64,000 bases of DNA from contig CANMLX010000001.1 of NCBI GenBank assembly GCA_947498845.1, positions 186,001 through 250,000 on the forward strand, read 5' to 3'. Origin of the DNA: an uncultured Flavobacteriaceae bacterium (lineage in GTDB: Bacteria; Bacteroidota; Bacteroidia; Flavobacteriales; Flavobacteriaceae). This document shows, one piece after another, positions 52,898 through 62,045 of the stretch. A program made the translations under genes and the position numbers. The first letter of the stretch is position 1. Each line of letters begins with the position of its first letter. A model generated the notes under the pieces. The model saw nothing but the letters and a program-made list of their open reading frames with translations. It ran no database searches and was not told the DNA's origin.

Positions 52898-53902
52898 TTA
52901 TTTGTTTTTCAATTGCTTATAAACAGCTTGCATTTTTGGGGATAAGCTTTCATAAATTGCTTGTTCACTCTTTTTAATAAAGGCTTCTTTGTCTACTTTA
53001 ATAAACGTCATACCTTTTGCTGAAAGTTCGTCTTTAATACTTTTTTCATTTTCTGTAAAAAGATGGTGTTCGTAAGCTTGCATATCTTTGGCTGCATCTA
53101 TGAAAATGGTTTTTAAATCTTCTGGAAGTTTTTGAAATTGCTTTTCCCCTATCACAGGGTATCCCCAGCTAATAACGTGTTCGGTTAAATTAATGTATTT
53201 CTGTACTTCGTAGAAACCAGCGTTTTTAATTAAATCGAAAGGGTTTTCTTGTGCTTCTACAGTGCCTTGTTGTAGAGATGTAAATACCTCCGAAAAAGCC
53301 ATAGGTGTTGGTTTAGCTCCTAAAGCACTCCAGGCCGTAACAAATGAGGGGACATTAGGAACCCTAACTATAAGACCTTGTAAATCATCTGGATGTTTAA
53401 TAGGTTTATTAGATGTAAGTTGTCTTGGGCCTCTTTGAAAATAGCCTACGGAGCGAAGCCCTGTAATAGATATCATTTGCTCCTCCAATTGTTTACCAAC
53501 TGGACCTTTTATGAATTTTTTTGCTTCTATAGTATCTTTAAAGAAAAAAGGTAATTCGCAGAAAGCAGCAAGCTCAAACCAATTGTTGAGTAGAGAGCTG
53601 GTGACTGTCATATCAATCACTTCGGCTTGAATAAGTCTTATAGCTTCAATTTCTTTGGCTAATTGTTCTGAAGGGTAGACCTGTAATTTCATTCGTCCTT
53701 GAGAGCGTTTTTCTATAAGCGCTCCAAAATGCTCAAAAGCTTTAAACCATGTGTGGTTTTCATTAACAATAAGACTTGCTTTTAGCGTATATACTTTTTT
53801 TTCTTTGGGTTTACAATTTGAAAGAAACAAACAGAAAACGAGAGTTATTAGTATTATAACCCTCGTTTTTATAGTATTTATTTTAAAAAAAGTTGTTACC
53901 AT
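52898..53902 (-). CDS. TRAP transporter substrate-binding lipoprotein (DctP family)
   Basis: This 334-residue protein has a lipoprotein signal ending in LFLSNC (Cys near residue 30) and a DctP fold. The conserved Arg that pairs with a ligand carboxylate is in DLQGLIVRVPNVPSF, and PMAFSEVFTSLQQGTVEAQENPFDLI is the second signature. TRAP systems usually import carboxylated substrates such as sugar acids. Next to GH117 and GH29 it may take up an oxidised galactan sugar (for example an anhydrogalactonate or galactonate); this is inference. As an anchored lipoprotein it can work at the inner membrane. Confidence 0.9.
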   Translation of the reverse strand: MVTTFFKINTIKTRVIILITLVFCLFLSNCKPKEKKVYTLKASLIVNENHTWFKAFEHFGALIEKRSQGRMKLQVYPSEQLAKEIEAIRLIQAEVIDMTVTSSLLNNWFELAAFCELPFFFKDTIEAKKFIKGPVGKQLEEQMISITGLRSVGYFQRGPRQLTSNKPIKHPDDLQGLIVRVPNVPSFVTAWSALGAKPTPMAFSEVFTSLQQGTVEAQENPFDLIKNAGFYEVQKYINLTEHVISWGYPVIGEKQFQKLPEDLKTIFIDAAKDMQAYEHHLFTENEKSIKDELSAKGMTFIKVDKEAFIKKSEQAIYESLSPKMQAVYKQLKNK

Positions 53903-54010
53903 TACTTGTAAATACTAGTTCTAGCTTTTGAGAAAATTAAAACTAGGATTAAACCTTAAAAATAAGGATTAATTAAACAGACACAACGTATTTAATTAAG
54001 AAATATTAAA

Positions 54011-55603
54011 TTATTCTGTGTGAGCTTCTGCATTTCCTCCAATATCATTTTCGGTGTAGCCTTCAAGCGTAATTTTAAAAGCATGTGCATATTCGGTAGG
54101 GAAATGCTTAGGCGCTTTGATAATTAGTCCTTTTGAATTTCTTTCCCAGGTAATAGCTTCGTCACTTCCTAATAATTTTACAGATATAATTTTTGAATTT
54201 AAAACACCAATATCTGTGCTTAGAGTCTTAATTACAATATCTTTATCTGTTTTGTCCATTACTATCGCATAAAACTCTTTATCTGTCTTTTTAGTAAATC
54301 GAATATCTGTATGTTTGTATTCAATTTTTATTTTTTCTTCTATTTTATGACCTCCTTCAGTTAGGCGTGTAGGGCCTTCTCCAAAAACAGTCCATGGTCT
54401 TGTTCCATAAATAGCTTCGCCATTTATTTTTAACCAATCACCCATATCAATCAATAAATCACCCATAACTTCAGGGATAGAGCCATCTGGATTTGGTGGC
54501 ACATTAAGTAACATTACTCCGTTTTTAGAAACGATATCTACAAGTACATCAATTAATTCGTTAGGTGTTTTAAATTTTGCTCCTGGACGATAAAACCATG
54601 CTCCTGGAGAGGTGTCGGTTAACCATGTATTTGTTTTGGGTTGATTAGGGCGTCCGCGTTCATAATCTTTTATTGCCGTAACTTCACTAAAAGTAGACTC
54701 TTTATAACAAATTGCTACAGGTTTATTCCATTCTATTCCTTTATTATAATAATAGGCCAAGAATTTAAGCCTTGATTCGTCGGTCATGTTTTCTAACCAC
54801 CAGTCAAACCAAATTAAATCGGGCTGATACGTGTCTATATATTCTTTTAATTTTGCCCACCATGCATTATAAAAATCTTCATCTGGGGTCTCAGAATCTA
54901 TAGGGTGAGGGTTTGTATATAAATCGTAATCTTTTGGGTCTATACCACCATGAGCATGCGCGGGAGCAAAATATTGCCAAGTAAAGGCATGATGGAATGA
55001 AGCCATAAATTTCATGTCTTTGGCTTCAATTTCTTTTTTTAGGGCAGCAGAAGGATCAATCCCTCCATAGTTCATAGAATTCCAACGCGTAGTTTTACTA
55101 TCCCACATGGCAAAGTTATCATGATGCATAGCTACAGGTCCAGCAAATTTGGCTCCAGAACGAGCGAATAAATCGGCCCATTTTTTAGCATTAAAACCAG
55201 AAGTTTCAAATTGTTCAATAATATGTCTATAACCAAACTCTTTTGGAGCTCCGTATTTTTTTTTGTGATGAATGTAGTTGTTTGATGGATTACCGTCTTT
55301 TGTTTTAACAATTTTTCCGTCTTTATACATTATCATTCCATGCCATCCGGCATACCATACATTTGGATCGCTTCCAGCAAATGCAGAAGAAACGGGTCCC
55401 CAATGCGTGTAAATCCCTAATTTGGCATCTTTAAACCAATCTGGAGCTGGATTTACTTTTTCTATAGATTCCCAACTTTCACTATATTTTTTTTCAATTG
55501 GAATCTCATTTTGTGCTTGATCTGTTTCTATTTCCTTTTTACAACCAAATGTAAATGATAGTATGGCAAGGGGAAGTAATAACTGTAAATTAATGTATTT
55601 CAT
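54011..55603 (-). CDS. GH29 alpha-L-fucosidase/alpha-L-galactosidase-like lipoprotein
   Basis: This 530-residue protein has a lipoprotein signal (PLAILSFTFGC, Cys about residue 21), then the GH29 barrel: WFKDAKLGIYTHWGPVSSAF, FAGPVAMHHDNFAMWDS, the nucleophile region LIWFDWWLENM, and a C-terminal beta-sandwich. It cleaves alpha-L-fucosides or related L-galactosides. In a GH117 context the target is more likely an L-galactose unit of porphyran-like agar than fucose; this is inference. It lies 15 bp after GH117. Confidence 0.88.
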   Translation of the reverse strand: MKYINLQLLLPLAILSFTFGCKKEIETDQAQNEIPIEKKYSESWESIEKVNPAPDWFKDAKLGIYTHWGPVSSAFAGSDPNVWYAGWHGMIMYKDGKIVKTKDGNPSNNYIHHKKKYGAPKEFGYRHIIEQFETSGFNAKKWADLFARSGAKFAGPVAMHHDNFAMWDSKTTRWNSMNYGGIDPSAALKKEIEAKDMKFMASFHHAFTWQYFAPAHAHGGIDPKDYDLYTNPHPIDSETPDEDFYNAWWAKLKEYIDTYQPDLIWFDWWLENMTDESRLKFLAYYYNKGIEWNKPVAICYKESTFSEVTAIKDYERGRPNQPKTNTWLTDTSPGAWFYRPGAKFKTPNELIDVLVDIVSKNGVMLLNVPPNPDGSIPEVMGDLLIDMGDWLKINGEAIYGTRPWTVFGEGPTRLTEGGHKIEEKIKIEYKHTDIRFTKKTDKEFYAIVMDKTDKDIVIKTLSTDIGVLNSKIISVKLLGSDEAITWERNSKGLIIKAPKHFPTEYAHAFKITLEGYTENDIGGNAEAHTE

Positions 55604-55618
55604 TTTAAGGTTAAAAGT

Positions 55619-56914
55619 TTATTTTGTTTTTAAAGCATTAGTTTCGGCTAAAACTCTCTCTTTTTGAATTTTGTTTAAACCGTGTTTATAATAGTGCTCT
55701 GGTTTATAATAAGTATGGTTTTTCTTCATCGAAGGATCATTTATATCTTGACTTAAATCGCAATCAAATCGTGCCAAAACAGCATGGTTTTGAGACCAGT
55801 TAGTTGCATTGGTGAAATGAGAAATTCCCCAAGAGATTCCCCTACCATCATTGGTGTTTGTAAATGCGTCTGGAATAAATGGGCCAGCGGCATTAGGCAT
55901 TAAATTTGTTATTGAAGCTATTTCAAAATTAATGCCATCTTCAGAAAATTGTACTGTATTATGCTCGTTACCATCTCTAATCACTAAAGCTGCTATACCA
56001 TTTTTAAAAGGGAACATAGTCGTTTCATGCCCAGAATTCATTATAGGATTTAACGGATGCTTTTTAAAAGGACCTAAAGGGTTATCTGCGATAGCTAATC
56101 CCTGCATTCTTATAAGGTTGGGTTGCCCGTTAAAATCTGATTTATAATACAAATAAATTTTTCCTTTGTAAACTAAAGGATAAGGATCGTGTATTGAAAA
56201 TTGATCCCATTCCCCCTCTCCGCCGTTAGGAATCACAATTTTGTTATAAGGTGTCCATGGGCCATCTGGAGAATTAGCATACGAAACAGCTACGGGGCAA
56301 TCATCACCACGCTTTCCGCTAACTTCCATAAATCCTTGATAATATAAATAGTACTTGCCTTTCCATTCTAAAATATCTGTAGTTGTTACAGAGCGCCATC
56401 CAACATTGGGTTTTGGAGGTCTTGAAATGGCAACACCCTGTTCTTTCCATGTGAAACCATCCTTAGAAGTAGCATACCATATTTCAGCTAAATCCCAATC
56501 GCTTGAAGGTATTTCATCTGTGGCTTTGTCTGCATTTTTAGTGCCTATTGGAGGCGTTTTAGTATTTCGGTAAGTATACCATACATAATATTTGCCATTG
56601 TGGTAAATTACTTTAGAAGGATCTCTTCTGGAAATCGTACCATCGTGGTTATTGTAATCAAATCCTTTTAATTTTGTGTATTTAAATTGGGAATATAACT
56701 CGTTCTTTTGAGGTGTGGGGCCTAAATAGGCTTCATAATTTCGTTCTAATGCTTTGCTAAGGGGGATATTGGGTTTTTGTTCGGGTAACTTAAAAGGAAA
56801 TCTTTTTGAAACTAAAATAGAATCTTTTTTAGTTTCATTTTTTTTTCCTGTCTTCGTTTCACAGTTGAATAATAATATGCCAATAAAAATTAAGCTTATA
56901 TGTTTCAAGTACAT
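55619..56914 (-). CDS. GH117 alpha-1,3-(3,6-anhydro)-L-galactosidase
   Basis: This 431-residue lipoprotein (Cys about residue 18) contains a five-bladed propeller with GH117 hallmarks: GFDYNNHDGTISRRDPSKV, SSDWDLAEIWYATSKDGFTW, GWRSVTTTDILEWKGKYYLYY, GEWDQFSIHDPYPLV, and SGHETTMFPF carrying the His proposed as catalytic acid in this family. GH117 enzymes release 3,6-anhydro-L-galactose from neoagaro-oligosaccharides. First gene of the leftward galactan operon; TGTATACA sites lie just upstream. Confidence 0.95.
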   Translation of the reverse strand: MYLKHISLIFIGILLFNCETKTGKKNETKKDSILVSKRFPFKLPEQKPNIPLSKALERNYEAYLGPTPQKNELYSQFKYTKLKGFDYNNHDGTISRRDPSKVIYHNGKYYVWYTYRNTKTPPIGTKNADKATDEIPSSDWDLAEIWYATSKDGFTWKEQGVAISRPPKPNVGWRSVTTTDILEWKGKYYLYYQGFMEVSGKRGDDCPVAVSYANSPDGPWTPYNKIVIPNGGEGEWDQFSIHDPYPLVYKGKIYLYYKSDFNGQPNLIRMQGLAIADNPLGPFKKHPLNPIMNSGHETTMFPFKNGIAALVIRDGNEHNTVQFSEDGINFEIASITNLMPNAAGPFIPDAFTNTNDGRGISWGISHFTNATNWSQNHAVLARFDCDLSQDINDPSMKKNHTYYKPEHYYKHGLNKIQKERVLAETNALKTK

Positions 56915-56956
56915 AAATAATTATAGAGTTTTATTAGAGTTTCATTTTAAAAGAGA

Positions 56957-56984
56957 ATTTGTATCAAAATCAAATGTATACAAA
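56957..56984. promoter_or_regulatory. Tandem TTTGTAT/TGTATACA sites before the GH117 operon
   Basis: TTTGTATCAAA and, 14 bp later, AATGTATACAAA repeat the palindrome seen at 48733-48744. They lie 43-70 bp before the GH117 ATG at 56914, in promoter position. Candidate LacI operators. Confidence 0.5.
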
Positions 56985-57189
56985 TGTAATTTATGAGATG
57001 TGTAAAAAAGATATTTATGGGTTTATTAAAGTAATAAATTAACCGTTCAAAATTTTTATAGTTTCTTTCTAGGTTAGGTAGATTAATTGGTCTCAAATTT
57101 AGTCTAAGCTATGTGCTTTAGTGCATTTCGCTTTAGCTTCTAAAAACTTTTGACACGAATTACACAGATTTGATTACGTATTTCACCTG

Positions 57190-57235
57190 GCAGACTTTCA
57201 GTCTGCGAACAAAACCTATGGACTTACAGTCCGTA
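57190..57235. repeat. Twin short hairpins in the gap before the FKBP gene
   Basis: GCAGACT-TTC-AGTCTGC and TATGGACT-TAC-AGTCCGTA lie 10 bp apart. The 479-bp gap 56915-57393 has no gene; around 57109 it shows AGCTATGTGCT, also seen at 13635, and the tract CACGAATTACACAGATT. These look like remnants of interspersed repeats. Confidence 0.55.
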
Positions 57236-57356
57236 GTGGTTTAGTTAGCAGAAGTTAAAGTATCATAAAGTTTTCAATAATTCTATAGCTTTAACATAAT
57301 CTTTTAAATTTATTATAAATGTTTTAGGGCTGTTTTTTTTCTGTAGATAATTTCGT

Positions 57357-57364
57357 TACTTTTG
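57357..57364 (+). promoter_or_regulatory. -7 promoter box (TACTTTTG) for the FKBP gene
   Basis: Matches TAnnTTTG, 29 bp before the ATG at 57394. Transcription start predicted near 57371. Confidence 0.5.
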
Positions 57365-57393
57365 CCGCTAACTAAAAAATCAAAACTTGAGTT

Positions 57394-58134
57394 ATGAAAC
57401 TAATTAAGCTATTAAGCATTGTAGGTATTGTTTGCTTTGCATCATGCCAAAATAAAACAGTAAAAGTAACTAAAGAATCTTTAAAAACAGAGGTAGATTC
57501 TGTAAGCTATGCGATAGGTATGGATGTTGGTAGAAATGTTTTAAACAATTTCGAAGGTTTTAATGATGACTTATTTATTGCAGGATATACAAATACTATA
57601 GATTCTTTAGATTTGTTAATCGACGAAGAAAAAGCACAAAAATTAGTTCAAGGTTATTTTCAAAAGAACCGTGAAAAAATAATGAAGAGACAGCAAGAAT
57701 TAGCTGCTAAAAAATTGGAGAAAGAGTTTGGTCATGTTAAAGCCGAAGGCGAGAAATTCTTAAAAGAGAATGTAGCTAACGAAGGTGTTTTAAAAACAGA
57801 TAGCGGTTTACAGTATATTGTTTTAAAAGAAGGGAATGGAGAAAAGCCAACCACAGCAGATAAAGTAAAAGTACACTATCATGGAACATTAATAGATGGT
57901 ACTGTATTTGATAGCTCTGTAGATAGAGGAGAGCCAACAGAGTTTGGAGTTACTCAAGTAATAAAAGGGTGGACAGAAGGTTTACAATTAATGAACAAAG
58001 GCGCTAAATATAAATTCTTTATTCCACAAGACTTAGCTTATGGAGCTAGACAAAGTGGACCAAAAATTAAACCATTTTCTATGTTGATTTTTGAAGTAGA
58101 ATTATTAGACATCATTAAAAAAGAAACAAAATAA
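57394..58134 (+). CDS. FKBP-type peptidyl-prolyl isomerase lipoprotein
   Basis: This 246-residue protein has a lipoprotein signal ending FASC (Cys 19), a helical dimerisation domain typical of Mip/FkpA (VSYAIGMDVGRNVLNNF to about residue 120) and a C-terminal FKBP domain (TADKVKVHYHGTLIDGTVFDSS, IKGWTEGLQLMNKGAKYKFFIP). It assists folding of exported proteins. A strong terminator follows the gene. Confidence 0.94.
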   Translation: MKLIKLLSIVGIVCFASCQNKTVKVTKESLKTEVDSVSYAIGMDVGRNVLNNFEGFNDDLFIAGYTNTIDSLDLLIDEEKAQKLVQGYFQKNREKIMKRQQELAAKKLEKEFGHVKAEGEKFLKENVANEGVLKTDSGLQYIVLKEGNGEKPTTADKVKVHYHGTLIDGTVFDSSVDRGEPTEFGVTQVIKGWTEGLQLMNKGAKYKFFIPQDLAYGARQSGPKIKPFSMLIFEVELLDIIKKETK

Positions 58135-58174
58135 ATTCTAAGGTTTCTCTATAGAAACGTATAATTTTAAATAA

Positions 58175-58206
58175 AAAAAGCCTTTCCGTTTTGGAAAGGC
58201 TTTTTC
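58175..58206 (+). terminator. Strong Rho-independent terminator after the FKBP gene
   Basis: AAAAAGCCTTTCC and GGAAAGGCTTTTT form a perfect 13-bp stem with a GTTTT loop and a T-run inside the second arm. Placed 40 bp after the stop. Confidence 0.9.
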
Positions 58207-58208
58207 TT

Positions 58209-58216
58209 TATCTTTG
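58209..58216 (+). promoter_or_regulatory. -7 promoter box (TATCTTTG) for ruvB
   Basis: Fits TAnnTTTG, sits directly downstream of the terminator and 48 bp before the ruvB ATG. A similar TATCTTTA occurs at 58238. Confidence 0.45.
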
Positions 58217-58263
58217 TGTGTACTGAGCCCGTTTCAGTATCTTTACGAAATATGTTACACTAA

Positions 58264-59286
58264 ATGAACGAAAATCTAGATCCAACAAATGATAATTTTT
58301 CTCCTGAAGAAATCGACGTTGAAAAAAAACTAAGGCCCTTAGCTTTTAATGACTTTACAGGACAGGATCAAGTTTTAGAAAATCTTCAAATTTTTGTTAA
58401 AGCGGCTAATTTAAGAGATGAAGCATTAGACCACACATTATTTCATGGGCCTCCAGGGTTAGGAAAAACAACCTTAGCTAATATTTTAGCTAATGAGCTA
58501 AGTGTTGGTATAAAAATAACCTCTGGGCCTGTATTAGATAAGCCAGGAGATTTAGCAGGATTACTTACTAATTTGGACGATAGAGATGTGTTGTTTATTG
58601 ATGAAATTCATCGCCTAAGTCCCATAGTTGAAGAGTACTTGTATTCTGCAATGGAAGATTATAAGATCGATATTATGATCGAGACTGGGCCAAATGCAAG
58701 AACAGTTCAAATCAATTTAAATCCGTTTACATTAGTAGGAGCAACAACACGATCAGGACTTTTAACAGCACCCATGCGTGCGCGTTTTGGAATTCAAAGC
58801 AGGTTACAATATTATAAAACCGATTTGTTAACTACCATAGTGCAACGTAGTGCATCTATTTTAAAAGTGCCAATAACTATGGAAGCTGCCATAGAAATAG
58901 CTGGACGTAGTAGAGGAACACCACGTATTGCCAATGCATTATTACGCCGTGTACGAGACTTTGCTCAAATAAAGGGTAATGGATCTATAGATATAGAAAT
59001 CGCTAAATTTAGTTTGGAGGCTCTAAACGTAGATGCGCATGGTTTGGATGAAATGGATAATAAAATATTAACCACTATTATAGATAAATTTAAAGGAGGG
59101 CCAGTAGGTGTTTCAACCATAGCTACGGCCGTAAGTGAAAGTCCGGAAACAATAGAGGAGGTTTATGAGCCATTTTTAATTCAACAAGGTTTTATTATGC
59201 GTACACCTCGTGGTAGAGAAGTCACAGAACAGGCATATAAGCATTTAGGAAGAATAAAAGGAAGTGTTCAAGGCGGTTTATTTTAA
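58264..59286 (+). CDS. ruvB: Holliday junction branch migration helicase RuvB
   Basis: This 340-residue protein has the RuvB order: AAA domain with Walker [13 protein letters not shown], Walker [12 protein letters not shown], and a winged-helix C-terminus with RTPRGREVT. It drives Holliday-junction branch migration with RuvA. Length and sequence are typical. Confidence 0.97.
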   Translation: MNENLDPTNDNFSPEEIDVEKKLRPLAFNDFTGQDQVLENLQIFVKAANLRDEALDHTLFHGPPGLGKTTLANILANELSVGIKITSGPVLDKPGDLAGLLTNLDDRDVLFIDEIHRLSPIVEEYLYSAMEDYKIDIMIETGPNARTVQINLNPFTLVGATTRSGLLTAPMRARFGIQSRLQYYKTDLLTTIVQRSASILKVPITMEAAIEIAGRSRGTPRIANALLRRVRDFAQIKGNGSIDIEIAKFSLEALNVDAHGLDEMDNKILTTIIDKFKGGPVGVSTIATAVSESPETIEEVYEPFLIQQGFIMRTPRGREVTEQAYKHLGRIKGSVQGGLF

Positions 59287-59356
59287 TGCTTCTGTCACTC
59301 TTAACTTGCTAGTGCTGAATTTATTTTCAGTATTTCTAGATCTTATCAATTCGATA

Positions 59357-60697
59357 ATGAAGTACAACTATCCAAAAAAGGTTTCATTTTATAAATTTAT
59401 AGCTAAGGCGGCTACTATTGCTAAAAATCCGCTTCCGCATCACAACAAATGGTTTAATGAGGCAGGAGATACCTTTGCAATGAAATCTCCGTTTTACGGG
59501 CATATTATCTTAACTAGAGATATTGCCATTATAAAGCATATCCATCAAAAACAACATAAACTATATAATAAATCGAAAATACAAACCACCTATTTATCAA
59601 AATATGTGGGGTATGGTTTACTAACTTCAAATGGGGACTATTGGTTAAAACAACGTCGATTAATTCAACCAGCGTTTCATAGGGAGAAAATTCAAAATTT
59701 AGTAAGAATTATTAATAACGCGATAGATGATGAGGTGGAAGCAATGCAACCTAATGATGATTTTGTAGATGTTTACCCTTTAATGAATAATCTAGCCTTT
59801 GAAGTTGTAGCAAAGTCGTTATTTAATTTTTCAGCTGAAAAAAAGACTTTATCACGTTTACAATTTATAATAGAAAAACTACAATTATTTATTGTCAAAG
59901 AGTTGAGAATGCCCTACAAAAAACTATGGTATACTCTAAAGGGAGAGATGAGGTATCATAAACAATTAGTTAGTGAAAGTAGGGCTATTATTAATACCAT
60001 TATTGAAAATAGGCGACAGTCTAAAACATCCCACGATGACCTTTTAGACATGTTATTACACGCTAAATATGAAGATGGCACCCATATGACTAATGAGCAA
60101 TTAATAGACGAAATATTAATTCTATTTGTAGCAGGTCATGAAACAACAGCAAATGCACTAACCTTTACATTAAAACTTTTAGCGCAAAACAAAGCTGTTT
60201 TAAGTAAGGTTGAAGATGAAGTTAAAACAATAACCACTAAACAATTATCGCCTCTGGAAGAATTGTCTCAGCTCAACTATACCAAATGTTGTATTGAAGA
60301 AAGTTTACGGTTGTACCCTCCAGCCTGGATAACAGATCGCGTAAATACCAAAGACGATACCATAGAGGACTACCATTTAAAAAAAGGCACCATAATTGGT
60401 GCCTCGATTTACGAACTACATCGCAATAAAAACTATTGGAAAAATCCAGAAGATTTTAAACCAGAACGATTTTTTGATGAGCATAGAAAAAACAGCATGC
60501 TTTTTTATATGCCTTTTGGGGCTGGTCCTAGGCTGTGTATAGGTAATAATTTTGCCATGTATGAAATGATTTTGGCTGTAAAAGCTATTATAGATAAGTT
60601 TGATATAAAAACTGATACTACAGAAATAAAAGTAAATCCATTAATTACTTTAAAGCCAGTTGGTGTTAAAATAGCTTTTAAAAACAGGAATAGTTAG
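59357..60697 (+). CDS. Cytochrome P450
   Basis: From ATG 59357 the protein has 446 residues starting MKYNYPKKVSFYKF. It has the oxygen-binding I-helix AGHETTANAL, the ExxR motif EESLRLYP, and the heme loop MPFGAGPRLCIGNNFA with the axial Cys. No signal peptide is seen. It is likely a soluble bacterial class I P450 of CYP102-like/fatty-acid type; the substrate is unknown and no redox partner is adjacent. It follows ruvB by 70 bp. The upstream ATG at 59264 overlaps ruvB and gives an unlikely extension. Confidence 0.9.
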   Translation: MKYNYPKKVSFYKFIAKAATIAKNPLPHHNKWFNEAGDTFAMKSPFYGHIILTRDIAIIKHIHQKQHKLYNKSKIQTTYLSKYVGYGLLTSNGDYWLKQRRLIQPAFHREKIQNLVRIINNAIDDEVEAMQPNDDFVDVYPLMNNLAFEVVAKSLFNFSAEKKTLSRLQFIIEKLQLFIVKELRMPYKKLWYTLKGEMRYHKQLVSESRAIINTIIENRRQSKTSHDDLLDMLLHAKYEDGTHMTNEQLIDEILILFVAGHETTANALTFTLKLLAQNKAVLSKVEDEVKTITTKQLSPLEELSQLNYTKCCIEESLRLYPPAWITDRVNTKDDTIEDYHLKKGTIIGASIYELHRNKNYWKNPEDFKPERFFDEHRKNSMLFYMPFGAGPRLCIGNNFAMYEMILAVKAIIDKFDIKTDTTEIKVNPLITLKPVGVKIAFKNRNS

Positions 60698-60830
60698 TTA
60701 TATAGTCTTTTTTTCAATTAAATCTACAAATCTTAAAAATCGCTCAAAAGCTCTAATATTCGTTAATGTGTTTTTATAAACTCTTAATGTGCTCAATCTA
60801 CTAATAATCAGTAGTTTAAATGGTTGATGT

Positions 60831-60849
60831 TTTACGGTTTTCCCGTAAA
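60831..60849. promoter_or_regulatory. Inverted repeat TTTACGG-TTTTC-CCGTAAA
   Basis: Seven perfect pairs around a 5-nt spacer. A near copy, GGTTTTCCGTAAA, occurs at 63375-63387, also in a leader of a small gene. Within 60698-61115 no other gene or clear structure was seen. Possible regulator-binding site. Confidence 0.4.
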
Positions 60850-61115
60850 CAAAGTATGGTTTTTATGTAAAATAGAAGTTTTCATCAATTAAAAGAAAGT
60901 TCGCACTAAAACGTAAATAGTTTCGTCTAAATTTAATTTGTAAATTGATCGCCAGATTATAAAATTTAGCACATTTCACCCAAGACACTTATTTAATAAT
61001 CAATACGAATTTATGTTTATAAGTTCGTGTACAAAACGTTTTTAATCCAATAGAACTACAAATTTTCATTTAGTACTTTACTTACATCAATTATTAACCT
61101 TTAAAGTATTAAACA

Positions 61116-61289
61116 ATGAAACATTTAAAAGTAATGGTAGTTCTAGCTATGGTATTAACTGGTTTTTTAACGTCTTGTACTAATCAAGAATTAAATGAAG
61201 ACAATCAATTTGAAGAAAATTTCCAAGGTGTTGATAAAGGCATTCAACGGCCAGGAACGCAAGGACAAACACAACAACAATCAATCTAA
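61116..61289 (+). CDS. Small lipoprotein (57 residues)
   Basis: The ATG at 61116 opens a short frame with a textbook lipoprotein signal, MKHLKVMVVLAMVLTGFLTSC, and then an acidic, Gln/Asn-rich tail (NQELNEDNQFEENF, and GTQGQTQQQS near the end). The last 95 bp overlap, in another frame, the beginning of the next open frame. The tail is too short for a domain; it could be a surface peptide or a modified peptide anchor. Function unknown. Confidence 0.65.
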   Translation: MKHLKVMVVLAMVLTGFLTSCTNQELNEDNQFEENFQGVDKGIQRPGTQGQTQQQSI

Positions 61290-61728
61290 TGCTAGAGTAA
61301 TAGGCTCATTACTTATAGCATTATCAGGTATTTTATTATTTTTAGACAAAATACTAGATGTGATAGGTATTGAAGGAAGCAATACTTTTGGATTTTCGAA
61401 TTTCTCAAATTTTATTTGGGCTTTTATGCAAAGTATTGCTCCCATCCTTTTAATTATTGGTTTTTTGTTAAGACCTTACTTTTTATCAATACTCATCCCA
61501 ATATATTGTTATTCGATTCAAACAGTTTGGGTTTTTCACAATTATTACTACGATAATATTTATCTCCAAGCCTATGCCATAGGAGCATGTGTTCTTTTCT
61601 GTGTTTTAGTATTTTTTATAAAATGGATATCTAAAAAGCTTCATAAAAACGAGTTAGAAACAAAAGCTTTTATTGAAAATGCTAATCTTTTTATGGAAGA
61701 AGTAAATAAAACACTAATTAGAAATTAA
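61195..61728 (+). CDS. Membrane protein of unknown function
   Basis: This 177-residue protein from ATG 61195 has a basic, Asn/Gln-rich N-terminus (to about residue 35) that lies out of frame over the lipoprotein gene, then four membrane helices (IGSLLIALSGILLFLDKIL, FMQSIAPILLIIGFLL, FLSILIPIYCYSIQTVWVF, YAIGACVLFCVLVFFIKW) and a charged C-terminal helix. There is no later ATG before the first helix, so either the overlap is real or a non-ATG start after 61289 is used. Family not recognised. Confidence 0.6.
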   Translation: MKTINLKKISKVLIKAFNGQERKDKHNNNQSNARVIGSLLIALSGILLFLDKILDVIGIEGSNTFGFSNFSNFIWAFMQSIAPILLIIGFLLRPYFLSILIPIYCYSIQTVWVFHNYYYDNIYLQAYAIGACVLFCVLVFFIKWISKKLHKNELETKAFIENANLFMEEVNKTLIRN

Positions 61729-61729
61729 T

Positions 61730-62002
61730 ATGGAGAATCTTAATATAGAATTAGTAAAGATGTCAAATGAATTTAGGTTTGGATCTATTAGTTTAGAGGA
61801 GGCTGTAACAAAATTTGACCTAATTATCTCTCAATTTAAAAAACAAAGTAATTCTAGTGATGCTTTAATTTATTCGATCGAATCTGATTTCTTGAAAGTT
61901 TTAAATAAAATTCAAATAACAAATAATAATAGTTTAGAAATTCAATCTTTAAAAGAAGAAAATAATAATCTTAAAAAAGAATTAGGATTCTCAATTGATT
62001 AA
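61730..62002 (+). CDS. Small coiled-coil protein of unknown function
   Basis: This 90-residue protein (MENLNIELVKMSNEF start) is wholly helical and ends in a coiled-coil-like stretch, IQSLKEENNNLKKELGF. It starts 1 bp after the membrane-protein stop, so the two are co-translated. No recognised domain. It is a likely cytoplasmic partner of the membrane protein. Confidence 0.6.
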   Translation: MENLNIELVKMSNEFRFGSISLEEAVTKFDLIISQFKKQSNSSDALIYSIESDFLKVLNKIQITNNNSLEIQSLKEENNNLKKELGFSID

Positions 62003-62045
62003 AACTATTCTAAAAAAATAAATACTAATCAATATTCTTGATGTT

